64,000 bases of DNA, taken from the NCBI RefSeq assembly GCF_016482685.1, contig NZ_JACYHF010000002.1, positions 372,001 to 436,000 of the forward strand, in the 5' to 3' direction. The stretch's first letter is position 1; the number at the start of each line of letters is the position of its first letter. The notes below the pieces were generated by a model, which searched no databases, was not told the DNA's origin, and was given only the letters and a program-made list of their open reading frames with translations. Shown piece after piece: positions 1-8,307 of this stretch. The stretch is from Streptomyces sp. DSM 110735 (GTDB lineage: Bacteria; Actinomycetota; Actinomycetes; Streptomycetales; Streptomycetaceae). A program made the position numbers and the translations under genes.

Positions 1-3000
1 AGGGCAGTTCGAGTCCGGTGGCGACGATCTGGGCGGGGCGCCCGTCGGGGAGCTGGCGGAAGCAGGCGCGCAGCGGGGCGTGCCGGTCGAGCAGGCGTTG
101 GGCGGCTCGGCGCAGCAGGGTGCCGTCGACAGGACCGGTGAGTTCGATGACCTGCTGGACGACATAGGCGTCGCTCTCGCCGCCGTCGACCAGGGCGTGG
201 AACCAGAAGCCCTCCTGGAGCGGTCCGAGCGGCAGCACTTCGCCCACGTCGAGGGGGTACTCCCCTTGCAGCGCGGCGAGTTCGGCGTCCGTCGGCGCGG
301 ACCAGGGAGTGTCCTTGGTGTCGTCCTGGGCTGCCGGTACGCGCGCGGCGGTGGCGAGTTGGGCCACGGTGCGGTGCCGGAACACATCGCGCGGGGTCAG
401 TTCCAGACCGGCGCGGCGGGCCAGGACGAGCAACTGGATGGCGGTGATGCTGTCGCCGCCGAGGGCGAAGAAGTCGTCGTCCACGGTGACGGAGGGCACC
501 CCGAGAGCGCGGGCGTACAGCTCGCACAGCAGACGTTCGCGCGGGGTGCGCGGGGCACGCCCCGAGCTGAGCAGCCCATAGTCGGGAACGGGCAGCGCCG
601 CCGCGTCCAGCTTGCCGCTCGGCGTGACGGGCAGCCGGTCCAGCGGGACGAGGGCGGCCGGGACCATGTACTCGGGCAGCGACGCGGCGGCGTGCGCGCG
701 CAGGGCGGTCATCAGGGCGGTGACGTTGCGGAACGGCGCGGGGCGGTTGGTGAGGGGGTGGCGGCTCTGGCCGGGGACGTAGAGCGGCAGGGGCGGGGCG
801 CCGTCGCCCTCGTCGCCCTCGTCGCCCTCGTCGCCCTCGTCGCCCTCGTCAGCCTCGTCGCCGAGGGAGAACACCGCGTCCACGCTGCCGTCCTCTGCGT
901 CCCCGTTCCAGGTGAGGTCGGCGCGGTAGCCGTGCCGCGCGGCGGTCTCGTACAGCGTCTCGGGGTCCACGCCCGCGCCGCCGGTCCCGGAACGGCTGCT
1001 GTCGTCCAGGGCGCCGAGGGCGGCGAGGTCGGGGGCGAGACGCGCGTTGGGCACACCGGTGACGCGGAGTGCGGTCGGACGGTCGCCGCCGAGGCGGTCA
1101 CCGAGGGCGGCGGGGCTGCCGAAGGCGGACCACGGGACGGTCTCCTCCTCCCGGGCGCCGTCGGCGAGTTCGGACGACGGACGCAGCACCACGTCGTACC
1201 GATAGCGGGTCAGCTCGTTGTGATGGACACCCCGCTTGATCCGCACCTCGGCGGTGAACCCGTCCAGCGTGGCGAAGTAGTCCGGATCGACGAGGAGTTC
1301 GCCCTCCCAGGCGACCGCCCGGTCCACGGCCGCCCGCAGCGCCTCCTTGTCGGTCCCGTCCTCGGCGCGGGTGTGCTCGATCGCCGCGCACAGCGTGCGG
1401 TGCAGGCGCAGATTGCGCACGTCACCGACGAAGAGGGAGCCACCCGGGGCGAGCAGCCGGGAAGCGGCACGCAGCACATCGGTCAGGTACTCCGCGCCGG
1501 GGAAGTACTGGATCACCGAGTTGACGACGACCGTGTCGAAGTGGCCCTCCGGCAGCCCTGTGGTGTCGTGCGCGGGGCGGGCGAGCAGGGTCACCCGGTC
1601 CGCGAGGCCCGGTACGGCGGACACCTGCGCGCGGAGGGCGCCGACCGCCTCCTCGGACAGGTCGGTGCCCCAGTACTCGGCGCAGTCAGGGGCGAGCCGG
1701 GACAGCAGCAGACCACTGCCGACGCCGATCTCCAGGACGCGTCGGGGCCGCAGCGCGCGGATGCGGGCCACGGTGGCGTCCCGCCATTCGCGCAGGTCGG
1801 CGAGCGGGAGGGGCAGCCCGTCGTACATGCTGTTCCAGCCCGCGAAGTTCTCCTCGAAGCCCTCCGCACCCGCCGCCGAGTAGAGGAGTTCGTGCAGGTC
1901 CTTCCAGTCCGCGACCTCCGCCTCCCCGTCCAGCGAGGGCACGACGTACGCGGCGAGCCTGCGGTCGCCCGGGCGGTCCTCGCGGACGACGACGGCGGCC
2001 TGGTCGACGGCAGGGTGGGCGCGGAGTACGGATTCGATCTCGCCGGGCTCGATCCGGAAGCCCCGGATCTTGATCTGGCTGTCGGCGCGACCGTGGAACT
2101 CCAGCCTGCCGTCGGCCTTCCAGCGCACCAAGTCGCCCGTGCGGTACAGCCGTTCGCCGGGCGCGCCGAAGGGGTCGGGCACGAACCGCTCGGCGGTGAG
2201 CGCGGGGCGCCCGAGATAGCCGCGCGCGAGCCCGTCGCCGCCGAGGTACAACTCCCCGACGACACCGGCGGGTACGGGTCGCAGCCGGTCGTCGAGGACA
2301 TAGGCGCGGGTGCCCGGGTCGGGGACGCCGATGGGCACGATGGTCCCCGCCGGGGTGTCCGGATCGCACAGACCCAGCGTGGAGTTGGTGGTCGCCTCGG
2401 TCGGACCGTAGGCGTTGAACATCATCCGGCCGCGCGCGTACCGCCCGACCAGCTCGGGCGAGACCCGCTCGGTTCCGGCCAGCAGGGTTGCCGTGGCGGG
2501 GAGTTGTACGTCGTCGGGCAGCGCGGCGAGCAGGGCGGGCGGCAGGATCATGAAGGTGATGCCGCGCTCCAGGGCGTACTCCGCGAGCGGTGCGCCGGGG
2601 TAGCGGCGGTCGGCGGGGACGACGACGAGCCGACCGCCGGAGAGCAGTCCCAGGCAGAGGTCCCAGAACGCCACGTCGAAGCTGGGCGAGGCGAACTGGA
2701 GGACGCGGCTGTGCGGACCGATCCCGAAGCGCTCGCTCTGGGTGGCGACGAGCCCCGCGACGCCCGCGTGGGTGAGGACGACGCCCTTGGGGCGGCCGGT
2801 GGAGCCGGAGGTGTAGATGACGTAGGCGGCGTGGGCGGTGGTCAGGGCGCGGGCGGTCTCGGGGTCGCGCGGCGGAAGTCCCGCCAGTTCGGTCTCGGTC
2901 TCCGGGGCGTCCATGACCAACAGCGCGATGTCCGAGGGCAGTTCGCAAACGACATCGCTGGTGGTCAGCACGCAGACCGGCTCCGCGTCCCCGAGCATGT

Positions 3001-3937
3001 ACGCCACGCGGTCCGCCGGATAGTCGGTGTCCAGCGGGAGGTAGGCAGCCCCCGACTTCAGCACGGCGACCTCGGCGACGATCAGGTCCGCCGAGCGGGG
3101 CACCGCGATGGCCACGACCTGCTCGGGTCCGGCGCCGCGCGCGGCGAGTGCCCGCGCCAACCGGGAGGCGCGGTCGTCCAGTTCGGCGTAGGTGAGGGTC
3201 ACGTCCTCGTGGACGAGGGCGACGGCGTCGGGGCGGGCGGCGACCTGGGCGGCGAACATCTCGGGCCAGGTCAGCGCGGGCACGTCGTGTGCGGTGTCGT
3301 TCCAGGCGTCGAGGACGACCGCGCGTTCCGTCGCCGTCAGCAACTCCAGGTCGCCCACCGGGGTTTCGGGGCGGGCGAGGGCGTCGGCGAGGAGGGTGGC
3401 GTAGTGGCCGAGGACGCGGTCGGCGGTGGTGGGCTCGAAGAGGTCGGTGCGGTAGGAGAGTTGGAGGGCGTCCGTGACGTCGAGGGCGAGGTCCGGCGGG
3501 CTGCCCCAGGGCTCCGGTCCGAAGCCGGTGGCGCACAACAGGGTTCCCCCACGGCCCGGTTCGAGGGTCAGCGAGGCGAGCACCTCGGCGGTGGGCAGCC
3601 GGTGTTCCTCGGCGGCGGCGATCTCCGCCTCCACCCGGGAGCACAGCTCCGCGAAGGTCGTCGCACCTTCCACGGCGACCCGCAGCGGGAGTCCCGCGCG
3701 GGCCACGACGACGTCGGTGGCCGCTCCGCCGTACCGGTGCAGGAGCGCGAAGTGGGCGGCGAGCAGGACGTGTTCGGCCGGGCGCGGCACGCCGAGCGGG
3801 CGGCGCCGGGTGGCGGTGGGAGCCGGACCGGCTGCCGCGTCAGAGGCGGGGTCGGCCGGGGCGCGGGGTGCGGTCAGGTCGACCGGCAGGGCGGTGTCCG
3901 CCGGTGGGCGGGCGAACCGTTGCCGCCAGTACTCCAT
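1..3937 (-). CDS. Hydroxamate-siderophore NRPS, partial (truncated C - A with internal MT - PCP - start of C)
   Basis: The window's left edge cuts this gene; 1,312 residues are visible. Order: a remnant of a condensation domain without HHxxxDG (about residues 1-190), then an adenylation domain (YTSGSTGRPKG near nt 2800, NAYGPTE near nt 2400). A SAM methyltransferase (LEIGVGSG, near nt 1720) is inserted between the A8 region and the A10 lysine motif PSGKLD (near nt 620). A carrier domain follows (LGGDS, Ser codon about nt 449-451), then the start of another C domain. Reading the specificity pocket by position against GrsA gives DVWILAATNK, which I cannot assign. The start ATG at 3937 has AGGGGG seven bases upstream; an alternative ATG lies at 3973 with poorer spacing. 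The formyltransferase and N-hydroxylase nearby make a formyl-hydroxyornithine peptide likely, N-methylated by this module. Confidence 0.9.
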   Translation of the reverse strand, partial: MEYWRQRFARPPADTALPVDLTAPRAPADPASDAAAGPAPTATRRRPLGVPRPAEHVLLAAHFALLHRYGGAATDVVVARAGLPLRVAVEGATTFAELCSRVEAEIAAAEEHRLPTAEVLASLTLEPGRGGTLLCATGFGPEPWGSPPDLALDVTDALQLSYRTDLFEPTTADRVLGHYATLLADALARPETPVGDLELLTATERAVVLDAWNDTAHDVPALTWPEMFAAQVAARPDAVALVHEDVTLTYAELDDRASRLARALAARGAGPEQVVAIAVPRSADLIVAEVAVLKSGAAYLPLDTDYPADRVAYMLGDAEPVCVLTTSDVVCELPSDIALLVMDAPETETELAGLPPRDPETARALTTAHAAYVIYTSGSTGRPKGVVLTHAGVAGLVATQSERFGIGPHSRVLQFASPSFDVAFWDLCLGLLSGGRLVVVPADRRYPGAPLAEYALERGITFMILPPALLAALPDDVQLPATATLLAGTERVSPELVGRYARGRMMFNAYGPTEATTNSTLGLCDPDTPAGTIVPIGVPDPGTRAYVLDDRLRPVPAGVVGELYLGGDGLARGYLGRPALTAERFVPDPFGAPGERLYRTGDLVRWKADGRLEFHGRADSQIKIRGFRIEPGEIESVLRAHPAVDQAAVVVREDRPGDRRLAAYVVPSLDGEAEVADWKDLHELLYSAAGAEGFEENFAGWNSMYDGLPLPLADLREWRDATVARIRALRPRRVLEIGVGSGLLLSRLAPDCAEYWGTDLSEEAVGALRAQVSAVPGLADRVTLLARPAHDTTGLPEGHFDTVVVNSVIQYFPGAEYLTDVLRAASRLLAPGGSLFVGDVRNLRLHRTLCAAIEHTRAEDGTDKEALRAAVDRAVAWEGELLVDPDYFATLDGFTAEVRIKRGVHHNELTRYRYDVVLRPSSELADGAREEETVPWSAFGSPAALGDRLGGDRPTALRVTGVPNARLAPDLAALGALDDSSRSGTGGAGVDPETLYETAARHGYRADLTWNGDAEDGSVDAVFSLGDEADEGDEGDEGDEGDEGDGAPPLPLYVPGQSRHPLTNRPAPFRNVTALMTALRAHAAASLPEYMVPAALVPLDRLPVTPSGKLDAAALPVPDYGLLSSGRAPRTPRERLLCELYARALGVPSVTVDDDFFALGGDSITAIQLLVLARRAGLELTPRDVFRHRTVAQLATAARVPAAQDDTKDTPWSAPTDAELAALQGEYPLDVGEVLPLGPLQEGFWFHALVDGGESDAYVVQQVIELTGPVDGTLLRRAAQRLLDRHAPLRACFRQLPDGRPAQIVATGLELP
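803..856. repeat. 9-bp tandem repeat inside the NRPS
   Basis: Five exact copies of gtcgccctc followed by one degenerate copy. In the NRPS frame (minus strand) they encode a Glu-Gly-Asp tripeptide run in the linker between the methyltransferase and the C-terminal adenylation subdomain. The length is a multiple of three, so copy-number change would keep the frame. Confidence 0.9.
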
Positions 3938-4073
3938 GGTCGCGCCCCCTGGGGTCCGCGGTCCTTCGGTCATCGCCTCTTCAGCAGAACGCGTGTTACC
4001 CGACACAGCGGCCCGTGCCTCCCTTGTCGCGAGACGGAACCGGCTCCGGGGAGCCGCAACCGCTCGCATAGTA

Positions 4074-4093
4074 AGGTAAGCATTGCCTTACCT
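4074..4093. promoter_or_regulatory. Iron box 1 (DmdR/IdeR-type operator)
   Basis: The sequence aggtaagcattgccttacct is a 20-bp imperfect dyad whose right half matches the actinobacterial iron box (TTAGGTTAGGCTAACCTAA family). It lies between the divergent NRPS and FecCD genes. Binding of a DtxR-family iron repressor is inferred. Confidence 0.8.
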
Positions 4094-4135
4094 GATAGCC
4101 CTCTTCGAGAAGATCGACCCGATGGGCGACAACTG

Positions 4136-4155
4136 AGGTTATGCTCGCCTTACCT
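4136..4155. promoter_or_regulatory. Iron box 2 (DmdR/IdeR-type operator)
   Basis: The sequence aggttatgctcgccttacct is a second, less symmetrical iron box, 62 bp from the first and 45 bp upstream of the FecCD start. Two boxes in a 263-bp divergent promoter suggest separate control of biosynthesis and uptake. Confidence 0.7.
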
Positions 4156-4200
4156 GTCAACCAGGCGCCCGCGAACGGACGATGACGTGGAGAGAGTCCA

Positions 4201-5226
4201 GTGGCCCCAGGCGGAAAGCTGCGCGGCTCGGTGCTCGTCGGGCTCGTCGTCGCCGCGCTCCTGCTGCTGTCCCTGCTGTCGGTCGCGCTGGGCGCGCTGA
4301 GCGTCCCGCTGGACCAGGTGGTCCACGCCCTTCTCGGGCACGCGCCCAACAGGACGGTGGACAACGTCATTTGGGAGGCGCGCCTCCCCCGCACCCTGCT
4401 CGGTCTGACGACCGGCGCCGCGCTCGGTCTGTCCGGGGCGCTGATGCAGGCGCTGACCCGCAATCCGCTGGCCGACCCGGGCATTCTCGGGGTCAGCGCC
4501 GGGGCGTCGTTCGCGATCGTCGTCGCGGTGGGCGTGTTCGGGCTCTCCTCGCTCTACGGCACCGTGTGGTTCGCGTTCGCCGGGGCGCTCGCGGCGAGCG
4601 TCCTCGTCTACTTCCTCGGCAGGCTGGGGCGTTCGGGGGCGACGCCGGTGAAACTGGCGCTCGCGGGCGTCGCCATCACCTTCATGCTCTCCTCCTGCAC
4701 GAGCGCGATCGTGCTCACCGACCCGGACGCGCTGGACCGCTACCGCTTCTGGTCGGCGGGTTCGCTGGCCGACCAGGACTGGGGCGATCTGACCAGCGTG
4801 CTGCCGTTCCTCGCCGTCGGCGCGGTGCTCGCGCTCGCCTCGGCGCCCGCGCTCAACAGCCTCGCGCTCGGCGACGACGTCGCCGCCTCGCTCGGGCGCC
4901 GTCTCGGGCTGGTACGGCTCCAGGGGGTGACGGCGGTCATGCTGCTGACCGGCGCCTCGGTGGCCGTGATCGGACCGGTGGTCTTCCTCGGTCTGGTCGT
5001 CCCGCACATCGCCCGCGTGCTCGCCCAGGCGGCCGGCATCGGACCCGACCACCGCTGGCTGCTGCCGCTGTCGGCGGCCATCGCGCCCATGCTGCTCCTC
5101 GCGGCGGACATCCTCGGCAGGCTCGCCGCCCGCCCGACCGAGATCCAGGCGGGTGTCCTGGTGGCGTTCGTCGGCGGTCCGTTCTTCATCGCCCTGGTAC
5201 GGCGCCGCAAGCTCGCGGAGGTCTGA
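4201..5226 (+). CDS. FecCD-family ferri-siderophore ABC permease, first subunit
   Basis: Integral membrane half of an iron-siderophore importer (341 residues, usual length for FecCD/BtuC proteins). It carries the family signature around RLPRTLLGLTTGAALGLSGALMQ and the NPLADPGILG motif that contacts the ATPase. About nine to ten hydrophobic segments are visible. The GTG start at 4201 is preceded by GGAGAG. It is the first gene of a permease-permease-ATPase run (3-bp gap to the next gene) and lies directly downstream of two iron boxes, so it should be derepressed by iron starvation. No substrate-binding lipoprotein gene is seen beside it; that gene may lie beyond the left edge or elsewhere. Confidence 0.93.
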   Translation: MAPGGKLRGSVLVGLVVAALLLLSLLSVALGALSVPLDQVVHALLGHAPNRTVDNVIWEARLPRTLLGLTTGAALGLSGALMQALTRNPLADPGILGVSAGASFAIVVAVGVFGLSSLYGTVWFAFAGALAASVLVYFLGRLGRSGATPVKLALAGVAITFMLSSCTSAIVLTDPDALDRYRFWSAGSLADQDWGDLTSVLPFLAVGAVLALASAPALNSLALGDDVAASLGRRLGLVRLQGVTAVMLLTGASVAVIGPVVFLGLVVPHIARVLAQAAGIGPDHRWLLPLSAAIAPMLLLAADILGRLAARPTEIQAGVLVAFVGGPFFIALVRRRKLAEV

Positions 5227-5228
5227 GG

Positions 5229-6356
5229 ATGCCCAGCCGCTCCACCACAGCACGCTCCAGCACCGCACGGTCCACCACCGCACCCTCCGCCCCCGCGATC
5301 CCGGCGCCCCCCGTCCTGCGCGGGCGTCCCTTCCGCCTCGCGGTGCCCCCCGTCTCGGGCGTCCTGCGCCCGCGGCTCCTCGTAACCGGCGTACTGGTCG
5401 GCGTCGCCGCGTTCCTGCTGTTCTGCTGGGGGCTGACGCTCGGGGACTACCCGATCTCGCTGCCCGACGTGGTCCGCGCGCTCACGGGCGCGGGCGATCC
5501 GGGCACGGTGATCGTCGTCCAGGATCTGCGCCTGCCGCGCGCGCTGACCGGGCTGCTCGCCGGGATCGCCTTCGGGGTCTCGGGCGCGGTGTTCCAGACG
5601 ATGACGCGCAATCCGCTGGCCAGCCCGGACATGATCGGGCTGACCGAGGGCGCGGGTACGGCGGTCGTGGCGGCGGTCGTGCTCGGCTGGACCGGCGGGC
5701 TCGGACTGCAGACGCTGGGGCTGCTCGGCGCGCTCGCCACCGCCGCCGTCGTGTACGCGCTCGCCTGGCGGCGCGGAGCCACCGGGTACCGGATCATCCT
5801 GGTCGGCATCGGGGTGTCCTGGATCTGCACCAGCGCGACCGACTTCCTGGTGGCGCGCGGCAACCGCTTCGAGGCGCAGGAGGCGGTCGGCTGGCTGGTC
5901 GGCAACCTCAACGGTCGCACCTGGGAGCAGGTGGACACCCTCGCCGTGGCGATGGCGGTGCTGCTGCCCGTCACGCTGGCGATGGGCCGCTGGATGCGCA
6001 CGCTCCAGCTCGGGGACGACGTGGCGGCCGGGCTCGGCACGCCGGTGCAGCCGGTGCGGCTCGCGCTGCTGGTGACCGGGGTGGGGCTGGTGGCCTTCGC
6101 GACGGCTGCGGCCGGTCCGGTCGCCTTCGTGGCGCTGTCCGCCCCGCAGATCGCCCAGCGGCTGGCCGCGACCGACTCGCCGCCGCCGCTCGTCTCCGGT
6201 CTCACCGGCGCCCTCGTCGTCCTCGGGTCCGACCTGATCGCCCGCGAGGCGATCCCCGGTACGGAACTGCCCGTGGGGATCGTCACCGGTGTGCTCGGCG
6301 CGCCGGTCCTGCTCTGGCTGCTCATCCGCGCCAACCGCGCGGGCTCAGGAGGCTGA
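5229..6356 (+). CDS. FecCD-family ferri-siderophore ABC permease, second subunit
   Basis: Partner permease (375 residues) with the same fold: RLPRALTGLLAGIAFGVSGAVFQ and NPLASPDMIG are the counterparts of the first subunit's motifs. The first ~50 residues are a Ser/Thr/Ala/Pro-rich cytoplasmic extension with repeated ST-TAR units that is not part of the core fold. ATG at 5229 begins two bases after the previous stop, so translation is probably coupled. Together the two subunits form the heterodimeric channel for the ferric siderophore. Confidence 0.93.
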   Translation: MPSRSTTARSSTARSTTAPSAPAIPAPPVLRGRPFRLAVPPVSGVLRPRLLVTGVLVGVAAFLLFCWGLTLGDYPISLPDVVRALTGAGDPGTVIVVQDLRLPRALTGLLAGIAFGVSGAVFQTMTRNPLASPDMIGLTEGAGTAVVAAVVLGWTGGLGLQTLGLLGALATAAVVYALAWRRGATGYRIILVGIGVSWICTSATDFLVARGNRFEAQEAVGWLVGNLNGRTWEQVDTLAVAMAVLLPVTLAMGRWMRTLQLGDDVAAGLGTPVQPVRLALLVTGVGLVAFATAAAGPVAFVALSAPQIAQRLAATDSPPPLVSGLTGALVVLGSDLIAREAIPGTELPVGIVTGVLGAPVLLWLLIRANRAGSGG

Positions 6357-6360
6357 TCGC

Positions 6361-7239
6361 ATGGCATCCACCGACGCGCGCACCCCGCTCACCGAGAAGG
6401 TCACACAACCTCAGGCGCACGAGCCGAGGTTGACCGCGCACGACCTCCATCTCGCCTACGACGGACGAGCGGTGGTGGAGGGTCTGGAGCTCGCCGTGCC
6501 GACGGGTCGGATCACCGCCATCGTGGGCGCCAACGCCTGCGGGAAATCAACACTGTTGCGGGCGCTCGCCCGGCTGCTGGCTCCGCGCCAGGGGGCGGTG
6601 GAGCTGGACGGCGCCGCGCTGCGCTCGATCCCCACCCGCGAACTCGCCCGCAAGCTCGGCATCCTGCCGCAGACCCCGGTCGCCCCCGAGGGGCTGACCG
6701 TGCTGGACCTGGTGAGCCGGGGTCGCGCACCGCACCAGACATGGTGGCGTCAGTGGTCGAAGGCGGACGAAGAAGCCGTGAACGGCGCCCTCGCGGCGAC
6801 GAACCTGACCGACCTCGCCGACCGGCCGGTGGACGAACTCTCCGGCGGTCAGCGGCAGCGCGCCTGGATCGCCATGGCCGTCGCCCAGGGCACCCCCGTC
6901 CTGCTCCTGGACGAGCCGACCACCTACCTCGACCTCGCCCACCAGATCGACGTGCTCGACCTGATCACCGACCTCAACCGGCGCGAGAGCCGCACCGTCG
7001 TCATGGTGCTGCACGACCTCAACCAGGCGTGCCGGTACGCCGATCACGTCATCGCCATGAAGGCGGGGCGGATCGTCGCCGAGGGACCCCCGGTCCAGGT
7101 GGTGACCGAGGAGACGGTCGAGCACGTCTTCGACCTGCGCTGCCGGATCACCACCGACCCGGTGAGCGGCACCCCGTTGGTGATACCGATGGGCCGCCAC
7201 CACGCGGACTCCAAGGAGCCCGCGACAGCGGCGGATTGA
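6361..7239 (+). CDS. FecE-type siderophore ABC transporter ATPase
   Basis: ATPase (292 residues) driving the two upstream permeases, in the same operon with a 4-bp gap. Walker A reads GANACGKST (most FecE proteins have GPNGCGKST), the ABC signature LSGGQRQR, Walker B VLLLDEPT, and the switch histidine VLHDLNQA. All catalytic positions are intact. The C-terminal ~30 residues (RITTDPVSGTPLVIP) are typical of iron-siderophore ATPases. It ends 28 bp from the convergent formyltransferase. Confidence 0.95.
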   Translation: MASTDARTPLTEKVTQPQAHEPRLTAHDLHLAYDGRAVVEGLELAVPTGRITAIVGANACGKSTLLRALARLLAPRQGAVELDGAALRSIPTRELARKLGILPQTPVAPEGLTVLDLVSRGRAPHQTWWRQWSKADEEAVNGALAATNLTDLADRPVDELSGGQRQRAWIAMAVAQGTPVLLLDEPTTYLDLAHQIDVLDLITDLNRRESRTVVMVLHDLNQACRYADHVIAMKAGRIVAEGPPVQVVTEETVEHVFDLRCRITTDPVSGTPLVIPMGRHHADSKEPATAAD

Positions 7240-7267
7240 CGCTCATTCAGGCGACGGCAGCGCGCGG

Positions 7268-8224
7268 TCATTCGGGTCGCGAGGTGAGATACCCGCCCAT
7301 CGTGCGGAAGTACTCCGTGGCGGCCAGCTCCGTGCCGTCCTCGGTCCGCACCCGCCGCACCAGCAGTCCCCGCCCCTGTCCGCTGTGCGCGTCGGGACCC
7401 GCAACGACCACCACGCCGTCGCCCTCGCGGATGAAGATCCTGCCCGGCGTGCCGCCGTAGCGCCCCTCGGAGACGGCGGCGGACACGATCCGCAGGCGTT
7501 CGCCGCGGTGGAAGGCGTACGCGTTCGGATACGGGTCGGACTGCGCCCGCACCAGGCGTTCCAGGCGCTCGGCCGGCCAGCTCCAGTCGATGCGGCTGTC
7601 CTCCAGCGAACGCTTGTGGAAGAAGCTCGCCCGGCTGCGGTCCTGCGGTCGCCAGCGCCCGGCGTCGGCGCCGGAGGCGATCAGGTCGAGGGACTCGCGG
7701 ACCACGGGGGCGATGAGGTCCACGGTCAGGTGGAAGAGGTCGGTCGCGGTGTCGGACGGTCCGACGGGCACCGCGCGCTGGATGAGGATGTCGCCCGCGT
7801 CCAGCTCGCCGTTCATGCGGTGCGCGGTGACGCCGACCCGCTCCTCGCCGTTGACGAGCGCCCAGATCAGGGGCGAGAACCCGGCGTAGGACGGCAGCAG
7901 GGAGTCGTGGATGTTGAGCGTGCCGTGCGGGGGCAGGTCGAACAGCTCCGGGGGCAGCCAGGTGCGCCAGTTGTTGGCCACGATGATGTCGGGGCGCGCC
8001 TCCCGCACGGCGGCGAGGACTTCCTCGTCGTCGGGGCGGTTGCGCAGCAGCACGGGTATGTCGTGCTTCTCGGCGAGTTCGGCGACGCTGTCGTCCCAGA
8101 TTTTCTCGTACGCGTGCTCGCTCGCCGGATGGGTGAGGACCAAAACGACCTCGTGACCGGAGTCCAGCAGAGCCTGGAGGGTGCGGTGGCCCCAGGTCTG
8201 ATAGCCGAACATGGCGACGCGCAT
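7268..8224 (-). CDS. Hydroxyornithine formyltransferase (methionyl-tRNA formyltransferase-like)
   Basis: 318 residues with the formyl-transferase N-terminal catalytic core and C-terminal OB-like domain. Catalytic signature LNIHDSLLPSYAG (Asn-x-His) and the Asp in ELDAGDIL are present. Members in coelichelin-type clusters transfer a formyl group from formyl-tetrahydrofolate to delta-N-hydroxyornithine, giving the hydroxamate that binds iron. A housekeeping fmt would normally sit beside def or rpoE/priA, not here. It is transcribed away from an iron box shared with the divergent N-hydroxylase, which supports the siderophore role. Confidence 0.9.
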   Translation of the reverse strand: MRVAMFGYQTWGHRTLQALLDSGHEVVLVLTHPASEHAYEKIWDDSVAELAEKHDIPVLLRNRPDDEEVLAAVREARPDIIVANNWRTWLPPELFDLPPHGTLNIHDSLLPSYAGFSPLIWALVNGEERVGVTAHRMNGELDAGDILIQRAVPVGPSDTATDLFHLTVDLIAPVVRESLDLIASGADAGRWRPQDRSRASFFHKRSLEDSRIDWSWPAERLERLVRAQSDPYPNAYAFHRGERLRIVSAAVSEGRYGGTPGRIFIREGDGVVVVAGPDAHSGQGRGLLVRRVRTEDGTELAATEYFRTMGGYLTSRPE

Positions 8225-8254
8225 GAGGATCTCCTCTTCGACGACTCCGTTGCT

Positions 8255-8274
8255 AGGTAAGGCTAACCTTATCT
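8255..8274. promoter_or_regulatory. Iron box 3 (best match)
   Basis: The sequence aggtaaggctaaccttatct is the closest match in the window to the consensus iron box. It lies between the divergent formyltransferase (start 8224) and N-hydroxylase (start 8308), so one repressor dimer pair could close both promoters. Confidence 0.9.
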
Positions 8275-8307
8275 AACATGTGGCTGCCTGAGGGAGGCGA
8301 TGCCACG

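Noticed and set aside
80..4300. A 1,406-codon open frame on the plus strand opposite the NRPS
   Set aside because: Its product is Gly/Arg/Val-rich with no domain, as expected of an antisense frame in high-GC DNA; the minus strand has clear NRPS motifs.
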